This document shows positions 1 through 7,562 of a DNA stretch of 64,000 nucleotides, piece after piece. The notes beneath the pieces were generated by a model. That model had not been told where the DNA came from and made no database searches. It worked only from the letters and a program-made list of their open reading frames with translations. Origin of the DNA: Planctomycetota bacterium (GTDB taxonomy: Bacteria > Planctomycetota > UBA1135 > JADKAF01); contig JADKAF010000001.1 of NCBI GenBank assembly GCA_016719295.1, forward strand, positions 1,922,001 to 1,986,000, read 5' to 3'. The position numbers were made by a program, and so were the translations under genes. Each line of letters opens with the position of its first letter. Position 1 is the first letter of the stretch.

Positions 1-735
1 CGCACGGCCGTCGTGGCTCATGTGCGTGTCCTTCACGTGCACGTGGTAGATGCGATCGCCGAAGTCGCGCACGAAGAGCGCGCAGTCGATCCCCTGCCAT
101 TCGAGGTGCGAGGGATCGAAGTTGATGCCGAACTCGGGGCGACGGCCGATCGCCTCCAGCGCGCGCTTCGTCGACCAGTAGTCGAACGCGATCTCGGTCG
201 GATGGACCTCGAGGGCGAAGCGCACGCCGCAATCGCGGAAGACATCGAGGATCGGATTCCACTTCTTGGCGAAGTCCTGGAACCCGGCCTCGATCTGCGC
301 CGGCGAGATCGGCGGGAAGCCGTAGAACTTCGCCCAGATGCTCGAGCCGGTGAAGCCGTTCACCGTCTTCACGCCGAGGTTCTGCGCCGCGCGCGCGCAG
401 TGCTTCATCGTCTCGATCGCCCACGCGCGCATGGCCTCGGGATTGCCGTGCGTCGAAGCCGGCGCGAACGCCTTGTGCTCGTCGCCCAGCGGATCGCATA
501 CGAGCTGCCCGGCCAGGTGGTGAGAGATCGCGAAGACCTGGAGGCCATGCTTCTCCAGGATGCCGCGCTGCTTCGCGCAGTAGCCCTTGTCCTTCGCGCC
601 GCGCTCGGGATCGAAGTGATCGCCCCAGCACGCGAGCTCGAGACCATCGTAGCCCCAGCTCGCGGCCTTCTCGGCGAGCACCTCGAGCGGCAGATCGGCC
701 CATTGGCCGGTGAAGAGGGTGACGGGACGCGGCAT
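1..735 (-). CDS. Sugar phosphate isomerase/epimerase (TIM barrel), C-terminus cut by window edge
   Basis: Reading the minus strand from the ATG at 735 gives 245 codons open to base 1, so the C-terminus lies outside the window. The protein begins MPRPVTLFTGQWADLPLEV and has the pattern of the xylose isomerase-like TIM barrel / AP endonuclease 2 superfamily: an early GYDGLELACWGDH strand, ALEVHPTE near residue 177 (metal-binding Glu), NFDPSHLEWQG near 205 (Asp and His ligands) and HVHVKD near 232. Family members isomerise or epimerise sugars or inositol derivatives in the cytoplasm, using a divalent metal. Secreted and cytoplasmic copies are abundant in Planctomycetota. There is no signal peptide here. 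It is followed 67 bp downstream-to-upstream by the GreA-like gene on the same strand. The fold is certain, the substrate cannot be read from sequence. Confidence 0.85.
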   Translation of the reverse strand, partial: MPRPVTLFTGQWADLPLEVLAEKAASWGYDGLELACWGDHFDPERGAKDKGYCAKQRGILEKHGLQVFAISHHLAGQLVCDPLGDEHKAFAPASTHGNPEAMRAWAIETMKHCARAAQNLGVKTVNGFTGSSIWAKFYGFPPISPAQIEAGFQDFAKKWNPILDVFRDCGVRFALEVHPTEIAFDYWSTKRALEAIGRRPEFGINFDPSHLEWQGIDCALFVRDFGDRIYHVHVKDTHMSHDGRA

Positions 736-802
736 GGCAGACTCCGGATCGCGGGATGACGAAGCGGGGAAGAGCGGAGGGCGAGGAGCGCGAGCTCCTC
801 GC

Positions 803-3064
803 TCACATCGCGCTCGGATCGTGGAGGCAGTGATTCTCGATCGCGAGCACGCGCACGGTCTGGCTACCGCCGGGCAGCTCGATCTCGATCTCCTCTCCGA
901 CCTTGCGCTTCAGCAGGCCGAGCGCGAGCGGCGCGCGGTAGGAGATCACGCCTTCGGTGCCGATGTCCCACGGACCGAGGATCGAGACGGTGCGCTCGTT
1001 GCCGCTCTTCAGCTCGACGAAGCGCACGCGCGTGCCGGGCGTCACCACGCCGGGATCGAAGCTCTGCAGCGAGAGGTCGGCGCAGTTCTTGAGCTCCGCG
1101 GAGAGCTCCTCGGCCTTCTGGGTGAGCAGGCGCTGCTCCTCCATCGCGGCATCCCACTCGGCGTTCTCCGAGAGGTCGCCGAATCCCGCGGCGCGGCGGA
1201 TCGCCTCGCTGTTCTCGGGGATCTTCACGTCGGTCAGCACGCGCAGCTCCTCGCGGCGCCTGGCGATGCCCTGCTCGGTGCTGAAGGTCGTCGCGCTCTC
1301 CCAGAAGCCCGCGCTGCCCGCGGCAGCCGCAGCCGCCAGCGACTCGGCGTCGTGGATCTTGTGCAGCTCGATCTGCTCCTTCACGAAGGTCTTGAGATCC
1401 GGCTCGAGGGCCGGCATGCGCGTGTAGGCGGTCAGACCGTCGAGCTCGGGCTGCGAGCAGGCGGCGAAGAAGGGCAGGCCCTTCGACTGCGCGAGCTGCA
1501 CGAGCGAGCGCAGCATCGCCGCGGCCTTGGGGATGTCGCGGCGGCGCGACTCGATCGCGACCGCGAGGCGCATCAGCGCGATCAGCACCTCGCCTTCGCC
1601 GTGCCAGCCCTTCTCCATCGGGATCTCGCGGTGGAACACCGCGCGCAGCAGCGCGAGCGTCGCCGCAGGGGCCTTCTCGGGCTTCCGCAGCACGCTCGAG
1701 AGCACCTCGCGCAGACCGTCGAAGACCTTCGCGCGCACGAGGCGATCGACGGCCGCTTCGGCGAGCTCGGGTCCGAACGAGGTCATCGAGCCGAGGAGCT
1801 GCGCGACCCAGGTGTCGGGCAAGTCGGCCTTCATGTGGTCGAGCGCGTCCTTGCGGCTCGCCGGCGAGGAGAGACCGCCGAGCAGATGGGCGAACGCCCC
1901 CGGCTTCTCCTTCGCCTGCTCGAAGAGCGAGCGCGCGGTGATCTCGGTCATCGGCGCGCCTTCCTTCTCGAGGTACAGCGCCGCATCGAGGAGCTGCGAG
2001 GGGTCCGTCGCGCGCAGCAGGCGCTCGTCGCGGAGCGCCATCTTGTGAACGCGCTCCAGGACGCGGGCGCGCGCATCAGCCGTGCCGAGGTCGAGCGAGA
2101 GATAGTGGCGGGCGCGCTGGATCGCCTCGGAGAGCGAGAGCGCGCGGCCCACCATCTCCACCGCTTCGTCGGCGAGCGAGACCGGCTTCGCGCGCAGCGC
2201 GTAAGTCGGACGCGTGGGTTGGCCCTCGGCCGCGAGCCACGGATCGTTCAGTGCCTTCGCGCGCGCTTCCTTCCACCACGCGTTCCACTTCGCGGCCGGG
2301 ATCACGCGGTCGTAGAGCTCGTCCTTCAGGATCTGCGTGCTGGCCTTGCCGAGGTGGATCTCGCACACCTTGCGGATGACCGAGCAGGGGTCCTTCTCGG
2401 CGTGCTCGCGCAGGCCTTCCTTGTCCTTCAGGCGCATCGCGCGCAGATCGCTGTCCTCCAGGACCGCGATGCTCTTGTTGTTGAGCGCGAACTCGATCTT
2501 GATCTTCTGCTTGTGGCCGCCGACGTAGTGGATCTCGAACTCGGCCGCGGCCGAGGAGACCTTCACGACCTGGCCCTCGTTCCAACCCGCCGAATGCCAC
2601 ACCACCGCGCCTTCGCGCCAACGCGCGAGCTCACCCAGCGAGTCGATCGCGTGGTGCAGCGCGGTCGCCGGATCCTCCAGCTTCGCGCGCTGCAGCGCGA
2701 AGCTCGCCAGACCATCCTCGGCATGCGCTTGCTCGACCAGGGCCTTCAAGCGGCCGCGCGCATCGACGGGCTCGGTGCTCTTGCGCGCCACCGTCTGCAA
2801 CGCGCGGATCGCATGGCGCGCTTCGCCTTCCTTCTCGAGCCGATCGAAGAGCTCTTGCGCGAGCTCGGCGGCCCGCGCCTTCGTCGCGCGATCGGCGGTC
2901 TCGACGGCGGTGAAGAGCGCGGGCAGGTGCTTCACGAGCTCCGTGCGCTCGCTCTCGTCCCCGAGGGCGCTCCTCCAGGCCTTGGCGAACTCGTCGATGC
3001 TGCCGCGGTCGGCAAGGAGTTTCAGGGCGTTCTCGATCGAGGTCATCATGATCATCGTGCTCAT
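803..3064 (-). CDS. GreA/GreB-family transcription elongation factor with long N-terminal extension
   Basis: A 753-residue protein, against about 158 for ordinary GreA. The last ~165 residues are a complete Gre factor: a coiled-coil region with GFGDLSENAEWDAAMEEQ and a following Leu/Glu-rich helix, then the FKBP-like C-terminal domain (SYRAPLALGLLKRKVGEEI). Gre factors enter the RNA polymerase secondary channel and stimulate cleavage of backtracked RNA, using acidic residues at the coiled-coil tip. The ~580-residue N-terminal part is helical and TPR/HEAT-like. Near residues 125-165 it has a small beta segment with Trp and Gly, then a WNAWWKEARAKA motif. Chlamydial GreA has a comparable long extension. 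The start was placed at the ATG at 3064 (MSTMIMMTS); a longer open frame continues upstream but has low-complexity, non-coding composition. ATGs at 3055 and 3049 are alternatives. Confidence 0.9.
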   Translation of the reverse strand: MSTMIMMTSIENALKLLADRGSIDEFAKAWRSALGDESERTELVKHLPALFTAVETADRATKARAAELAQELFDRLEKEGEARHAIRALQTVARKSTEPVDARGRLKALVEQAHAEDGLASFALQRAKLEDPATALHHAIDSLGELARWREGAVVWHSAGWNEGQVVKVSSAAAEFEIHYVGGHKQKIKIEFALNNKSIAVLEDSDLRAMRLKDKEGLREHAEKDPCSVIRKVCEIHLGKASTQILKDELYDRVIPAAKWNAWWKEARAKALNDPWLAAEGQPTRPTYALRAKPVSLADEAVEMVGRALSLSEAIQRARHYLSLDLGTADARARVLERVHKMALRDERLLRATDPSQLLDAALYLEKEGAPMTEITARSLFEQAKEKPGAFAHLLGGLSSPASRKDALDHMKADLPDTWVAQLLGSMTSFGPELAEAAVDRLVRAKVFDGLREVLSSVLRKPEKAPAATLALLRAVFHREIPMEKGWHGEGEVLIALMRLAVAIESRRRDIPKAAAMLRSLVQLAQSKGLPFFAACSQPELDGLTAYTRMPALEPDLKTFVKEQIELHKIHDAESLAAAAAAGSAGFWESATTFSTEQGIARRREELRVLTDVKIPENSEAIRRAAGFGDLSENAEWDAAMEEQRLLTQKAEELSAELKNCADLSLQSFDPGVVTPGTRVRFVELKSGNERTVSILGPWDIGTEGVISYRAPLALGLLKRKVGEEIEIELPGGSQTVRVLAIENHCLHDPSAM

Positions 3065-3136
3065 GGGCGGTCGGCGGCGAGGCGCGCCGCCCGTGGAGTG
3101 AGGCGGGCGAGCGAGCTCGCGCGCGGAGCCGGTGCG

Positions 3137-3208
3137 GGAACGTGATCGCACGGTGAAACGCGATCGTGTGCAGGTGCGCGATCGCGTGTGGGTACGCGAT
3201 GGCGTGCT
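3137..3208. repeat. Four imperfect 18-nt tandem repeats upstream of the greA-like gene
   Basis: Four consecutive 18-base units begin at 3137, 3155, 3173 and 3191. Their common core is GGNACGCGATCGCGTGTG with 3-6 differences per unit. A fifth partial unit (GGAACGC) follows at 3209. The units lie in the 211-bp gap between the greA-like start (3064) and the lipoprotein stop (3276). Each core holds a palindromic CGATCG or a near version of it. They may be operator copies for the greA-like gene or a slippage-generated repeat. No known binding site was recognised. Confidence 0.55.
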
Positions 3209-3219
3209 GGAACGCAGGA

Positions 3220-3242
3220 GAGACGGGTGGGATGCCCGTCTC
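3220..3242 (-). terminator. Hairpin downstream of lipoprotein gene
   Basis: An 8-bp perfect stem (GAGACGGG / CCCGTCTC) with a 7-base loop lies 34 bp past the stop of the minus-strand lipoprotein gene. No T-tract follows, so it would be an atypical terminator. It could instead be part of the greA-like leader region or a dispersed palindrome. Confidence 0.35.
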
Positions 3243-3275
3243 TCGCAATAGGATGCTCGGCGCGGAGGAAGGGCA

Positions 3276-4004
3276 TCACTTGCCGCCTCCCCCGCTCCCG
3301 GAATCGACGCGTCGCACGCTGTCGAGCAGCGCGCGGAACGAAGCGGCCGCGCGCTCGCCGCCGGCCGGAGGACCGACATAGCGCAGCGTGAGCAGACCGC
3401 TCGGGCCTTCGATGGCCGCGAAGATCGCGCGGATCGGGCTCGGCGGTCCTTCGCTCCACAGCGAGCCGCGCATCGCGTAAGCGGGGCCTTCGATCTCGAG
3501 CAGCGCGCCGCGCAGCGCGGCGCCGCCGGGGACCGGCAGCTCGAAGCTGCCTTCGCGCACGACCTTGCCGCCCTCGAACTGACCCTTCCAGCGCTCGAGG
3601 TTCGCCTCGATGGTCCCGGCGATCACGGAGCTCACGACGATGCCGTCGTGCGTCTCGGCGCCTTGCTTCGGCGCGCGGCAGAAGTCGAGGTAGAGGCCGG
3701 AGAACGCGGCGGGCACGGCTTCGCGCACGAAGCCCTCGGGTATCGTCCACGTGAGCCCGGCGCCCGTTCCCGCGGCAGCCGGCGCGCCGCGCGCTCCGGA
3801 GCTCGTCGAGGATCTCGCCGCGTCGCCCGACGGTCGTTCGCTCGGCGCTCGACCGGGCTCGACTCGCTCGCTGCGCGCCCCCTTGCTGCGCTCCACGCGG
3901 AAGCCGCCGTCGGGACGATCCTCGCCGCTGCAGCCCGCGAGGAGCAGCGCCAGCGCCGCGCCGAAGAACGAGAGCCAAGCCGCGGCGAGGCGCGGGACGC
4001 GCAT
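3276..4004 (-). CDS. Predicted lipoprotein of unknown function
   Basis: A 242-residue protein starting at the ATG at 4004 (MRVPRLAAAWLSFFGAALAL). The start is favoured because it gives a classic lipoprotein signal: Arg-rich n-region, hydrophobic core and lipobox LLAGC with Cys near residue 26. An upstream in-frame ATG at 4040 would add 12 unneeded residues. The mature protein begins with a charged, low-complexity linker rich in Arg, Ser and Pro (about 27-75). A folded domain with alternating strands follows (GLTWTIPEGFVREAVP, then DGIVVSSVIAG). The C-terminus ends in a Gly/Ser tail. The domain resembles small planctomycete lipoproteins annotated only as hypothetical, and no catalytic motif is visible. 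It probably sits on the membrane facing the periplasm. Confidence 0.72.
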   Translation of the reverse strand: MRVPRLAAAWLSFFGAALALLLAGCSGEDRPDGGFRVERSKGARSERVEPGRAPSERPSGDAARSSTSSGARGAPAAAGTGAGLTWTIPEGFVREAVPAAFSGLYLDFCRAPKQGAETHDGIVVSSVIAGTIEANLERWKGQFEGGKVVREGSFELPVPGGAALRGALLEIEGPAYAMRGSLWSEGPPSPIRAIFAAIEGPSGLLTLRYVGPPAGGERAAASFRALLDSVRRVDSGSGGGGK

Positions 4005-4208
4005 CGGGGACGAAGGTCTCGAACTCGGGCGGTGGATCATGGGCAACAGGGAGCCGCGCAGTGTAGCGGAGTCGCCTCTCGGAAGGAAGGCCACGCACCG
4101 CGGCTCGTCGTCGCGCTCGACCGCGCTCTTCCTCCGCAGGCCACGAGATGTTAGGGAGTTCCTCGGGTGGTGTTGGGGAACCCGGGCGCCGTGCCGCGGC
4201 GCGCGAAG

Positions 4209-7200
4209 ATGCTGTTCCACCGTCCAGAGACAGGTCCCCGCCTGCCCGCGGCGCTCCTGCTCGCCGTCGCCGCCCTCGCGCTCGAGGCTCGCGGCGCCGC
4301 CCAGGGCCCCGCCGCGGCCTCCCCGCAGGAGCTCCCCCCTCAGGAGAACCCGGCGCTGGAGGTCCCCGCGCTCGTGATCGTCGTGCAGCGCCGCGGTCCC
4401 GCCGGCCTCGCGATCGAGCTCGAGATCCCCGAGCCCGCAGGCGGAGCGAGCGCCGCGCCTCGACGCCTGGTCTTCCCCTCGCACCTGCCCCGAGCCATCG
4501 TGCGCGGCCTCGAGATCGACGGCGCGCCGATCGCAGAGCCGCTGGAGGCGCGCGCCGCGGAGGCGAGCTCCGGCGAGCACGCCTTCGCCCTCGAGCTGCC
4601 GCCGCGCGGAGCCGTGCGCGTGCGCTACGAGCTCGCGCCCGCGCCTCTCGCTCTCTCCCTGGAGCACGTGCGCGCCGCACGGGCGGCGGAGCCGAGAGCC
4701 CCGACGACGCTGCTCGTCGGCCCCGAGTCGATCTTGATCGCCGGGAGCTCGCCCTTCGCTCGCGTCGAGGGCGTCGAGCGCACGCTCGTGGGCTTCGAGC
4801 TCGGGCCGGCGGCGGCGGCGTTCCCCCCGCTCGACGAGCGCGGCGCCGTCGAGCTCCGCGAGCACGACGAGGTCCTCTTCGCGTTCGGGCCGTGGCGGCG
4901 CGAGGAGCATCCGCAGGCGACGCTCCTGCTGCCGGCGGAAGGGCTGCTCCTCGATCCTCAGGGGCGCGCGTTCGACGAGGCGCACGCGCGAGCGCTGCGC
5001 CTGCTCCTCGCGCATCCCCCGGCCCCGCTCGCGCGCGCGCTGAGCGCGAGGCCGAAGATCGCGTTGCTGCCGATCCCGCCGCTCGCGCCGAGCCCGCACC
5101 TCCTCTACCTCGGCGGTCGTACGCTCTCACTCAGCGCGGGGCTCTGGCGCATCTCCGCCGAGAGCTGCGGCGATCTCGCGCAGCTCTCCGAGCTCGCGAC
5201 GAAGGACCATCCCGCGCTGCGCGAGCTAGCCACCCGCGACGCGGCACTGGCTGCGGCGTTCGCCTCCGCGCTCGCGATCGATTCGCTGCCCGCGGCGCAG
5301 CGCGCGCGCGCGCTGCGCCGCGCGCTGCCGAGCACGCCGCTCCGCGCCGAAGCGAAGGAGCGCGCGCGCTGGGCCATCCTCGCGCTGCTCGAGCGCCACG
5401 GATCGCCGCTCGCCGAGGAATGCTGCGAAGCCGCCGCGTCCGCCCCCCTCGAGCTCGATCGAGCGTGGCGCGCGGCGCTCCGCGCGCGCGGCGCGAGCGA
5501 GCTCGCGGCCTTCGATGCGCTCGCGGCCGGTCGCGCCTTGCTCTCGATCGAGCGCCTCGGCGGACCGTGGGCCGTCCGCGAGGAGGCGGAAGCGCGCGAG
5601 CTCGGCCTGCATCGGCTCGCGAGCGGCCACGCGCACGCGATCCGCTCGACGAGCGAGCTCTCGAGCGCGGAGCGCGCGGCGCTGCGCGATCTCGTCGCGC
5701 GCATGGCGCTCGAGCTCTCCTGGCCGCTCGAGCGGCGCGCGACGCGCTGGCCCGCGCTCGCCGCGGACGCCGTGCAGCTCGACGAGCGGGGCGAGCTCGC
5801 CATCTCCCTCGGCGCGCTCTACGACGCGGAGGCCGGCTGGGCCGACGAGCTCCGAGCGGGCGAGCCCGTGCGCCGCATGCTCGTCGGCGGCAGCGTGCAG
5901 TACGGCAGCGGTCGCGCCACGCAGGTCTCGAGCTGGCGCCGAGGCGACCTCGCGCTCTCGTTCGAGCTCGAGCTGCGCGGCGTCGAGCCACCGCGGGACG
6001 CAGCGCACGAGAGGGAGCGCGCCGACGATCCGATCGCGTTCGTGCGTGCGCATCGCGACGGGCCGAGCCTCGAGCTGCGCCTCCGCGGTCTGCCGCCCTG
6101 CGAAGAGGAGCGCGAGCGGAGAGAGCTGCGCTATCTCTTCGTCGCCGCGCTCCAGGCGGCCCCCGGCGACCCCGGCGATCCCGCCGTGCAGCGCAGCGTC
6201 GCGCGCCCCCTGCGCGCGGGCGCCTCCGCGCCGCGCGCGTTCCCTCGCGAGCTCGCGCTCGACGATGGCGCGGAGACGACGCCCCCCGGCTACTCGGGGA
6301 CACCGCTCGCCGAGCGGGCGGGCTTCGGATTCCAGCGCTGGGACGCGGAACGCGGGCAATGGGCGCCCGCGGCCTTCGAGCTCGACCAGCACGACGAGCT
6401 GCGCCATCCCGAGGAGGCCGCGATCCACGCGCGCCTGCTCGAGCGCTTCCTCGCCGGACTCGAATGGCCGATGCCCTACGTCGAGGGAGTCGAGCCCCTG
6501 GTCGGCGGCGACGATCTGCCGTTTCGCGCCGGACACGACGCGGGACACGACGCGCTCGACCTCGGCGCGCGGCTTTGCGCGAGCGCCGCGTCGGAGGCGC
6601 TGCACTATCCCTCGGGCACGGCGGTCTACTCGCCGCACCGCGATGCGCGACGCTGGCCGCATCCCGCCGGCTATCCCGTGATCGCGGTCGAGCTGCGCGA
6701 AGGCGATTACCGGCTGCGCGTGCGCCTCGACCTGATCCACGTGCGACCGACCCGCGAGTGGAACGAGTTCGATCCGCAGGCGAGGCTCCCCGCGCGCGCG
6801 ACGATCGGCGAGCTCCACGCCTACGACGCGAGCTCGCCGTGGGGCGGCTGGATCACGACCGATCCCGCGCTGCGCCTGCGCGGCACGAGCAAGGGCAATC
6901 ACGTGCACCTCGCGACCGCCGGCCTCTTCGAGACCCGTTCCGCCGATCCGCGGCGCAACGAGCGCAAGACCGCATTCCTGCGCGCGCAGATCCTGCCCGC
7001 GCTCGAGGCCGCGTACGCGCGCGCGCCGCGCTTCCCGGGCGAGCTCGTGCGCGCCGTGAGCTCGAGCGCGCGCGCGCCGCGCATCGCCGACGAGGCGCCC
7101 GGCTTCCACGCGCTCTTCGACGGGATCGAGCACGCGAGCGCGCTGGCCCTCGCCGGCTACGACGCGGAGCAGCAGCCGCAGGAGCACGCGTGGTTCGCGG

Positions 7201-7544
7201 CGGCGATGCGCGCGCGGGTGCGCGCCGCGCGCCCGCTGCGCGACGCAGAGACGGGTGAGCTGCGCCCGCTCTGGAGCGACGGCTGGCTCTCGCGCGACGC
7301 GAGCGGCGCGCTCGTGCAGCGCGTCGAGACGCCGATCGAGGTGAGCGGGGCGCGCTATCGCCTGCGCCTCGCGGTGCGCTACCGCGGCGTCGACAGCGAG
7401 AGCGCGCCGCTCGGCGCCATCTCGCCCGAGACGCGCCTCGCGCGAAACGCCGCGCGCGAAGAGCTCGGAGCCGAGCTGCTCGGCTTCGACGCCGATCTCG
7501 CCGCGGCTCGCCGCATCGCCGCGCTCGGCGCGTCGCCGCGCTGA
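4209..7544 (+). CDS. Large secreted protein of unknown function
   Basis: A 1,111-residue protein. The ATG at 4209 (MLFHRPETGPRLPAALLLAV) was chosen over the in-frame ATG at 4167 because it places an Arg right before a hydrophobic signal core ending near ALEARGAAQ. After a Pro-rich linker come a beta-rich region (residues ~55-260), a helical Ala/Leu/Arg-rich middle (~300-560) and a long C-terminal part with more varied composition. Around residues 770-900 there is clustered His/Asp content (GHDAGHDALDLG, VYSPHRDARRWPH, SKGNHVHL) that could be a metal site; this is only a suggestion. No family was recognised. It stands alone on the plus strand, diverging from the lipoprotein gene and converging 18 bp from the HEAT protein. 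Codon usage matches its neighbours, so recent transfer is not indicated. Confidence 0.75.
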   Translation: MLFHRPETGPRLPAALLLAVAALALEARGAAQGPAAASPQELPPQENPALEVPALVIVVQRRGPAGLAIELEIPEPAGGASAAPRRLVFPSHLPRAIVRGLEIDGAPIAEPLEARAAEASSGEHAFALELPPRGAVRVRYELAPAPLALSLEHVRAARAAEPRAPTTLLVGPESILIAGSSPFARVEGVERTLVGFELGPAAAAFPPLDERGAVELREHDEVLFAFGPWRREEHPQATLLLPAEGLLLDPQGRAFDEAHARALRLLLAHPPAPLARALSARPKIALLPIPPLAPSPHLLYLGGRTLSLSAGLWRISAESCGDLAQLSELATKDHPALRELATRDAALAAAFASALAIDSLPAAQRARALRRALPSTPLRAEAKERARWAILALLERHGSPLAEECCEAAASAPLELDRAWRAALRARGASELAAFDALAAGRALLSIERLGGPWAVREEAEARELGLHRLASGHAHAIRSTSELSSAERAALRDLVARMALELSWPLERRATRWPALAADAVQLDERGELAISLGALYDAEAGWADELRAGEPVRRMLVGGSVQYGSGRATQVSSWRRGDLALSFELELRGVEPPRDAAHERERADDPIAFVRAHRDGPSLELRLRGLPPCEEERERRELRYLFVAALQAAPGDPGDPAVQRSVARPLRAGASAPRAFPRELALDDGAETTPPGYSGTPLAERAGFGFQRWDAERGQWAPAAFELDQHDELRHPEEAAIHARLLERFLAGLEWPMPYVEGVEPLVGGDDLPFRAGHDAGHDALDLGARLCASAASEALHYPSGTAVYSPHRDARRWPHPAGYPVIAVELREGDYRLRVRLDLIHVRPTREWNEFDPQARLPARATIGELHAYDASSPWGGWITTDPALRLRGTSKGNHVHLATAGLFETRSADPRRNERKTAFLRAQILPALEAAYARAPRFPGELVRAVSSSARAPRIADEAPGFHALFDGIEHASALALAGYDAEQQPQEHAWFAAAMRARVRAARPLRDAETGELRPLWSDGWLSRDASGALVQRVETPIEVSGARYRLRLAVRYRGVDSESAPLGAISPETRLARNAAREELGAELLGFDADLAAARRIAALGASPR

Positions 7545-7562
7545 GCGGCGCTAGCCGCCCCA

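Noticed and set aside
710..3145. Long plus-strand open frame of 811 codons opposite the greA-like gene
   Set aside because: The composition is Arg/Leu/Ala/Asp-rich and low in motifs, as expected for an antisense frame in G+C-rich DNA. The minus-strand frame encodes a recognisable Gre domain.
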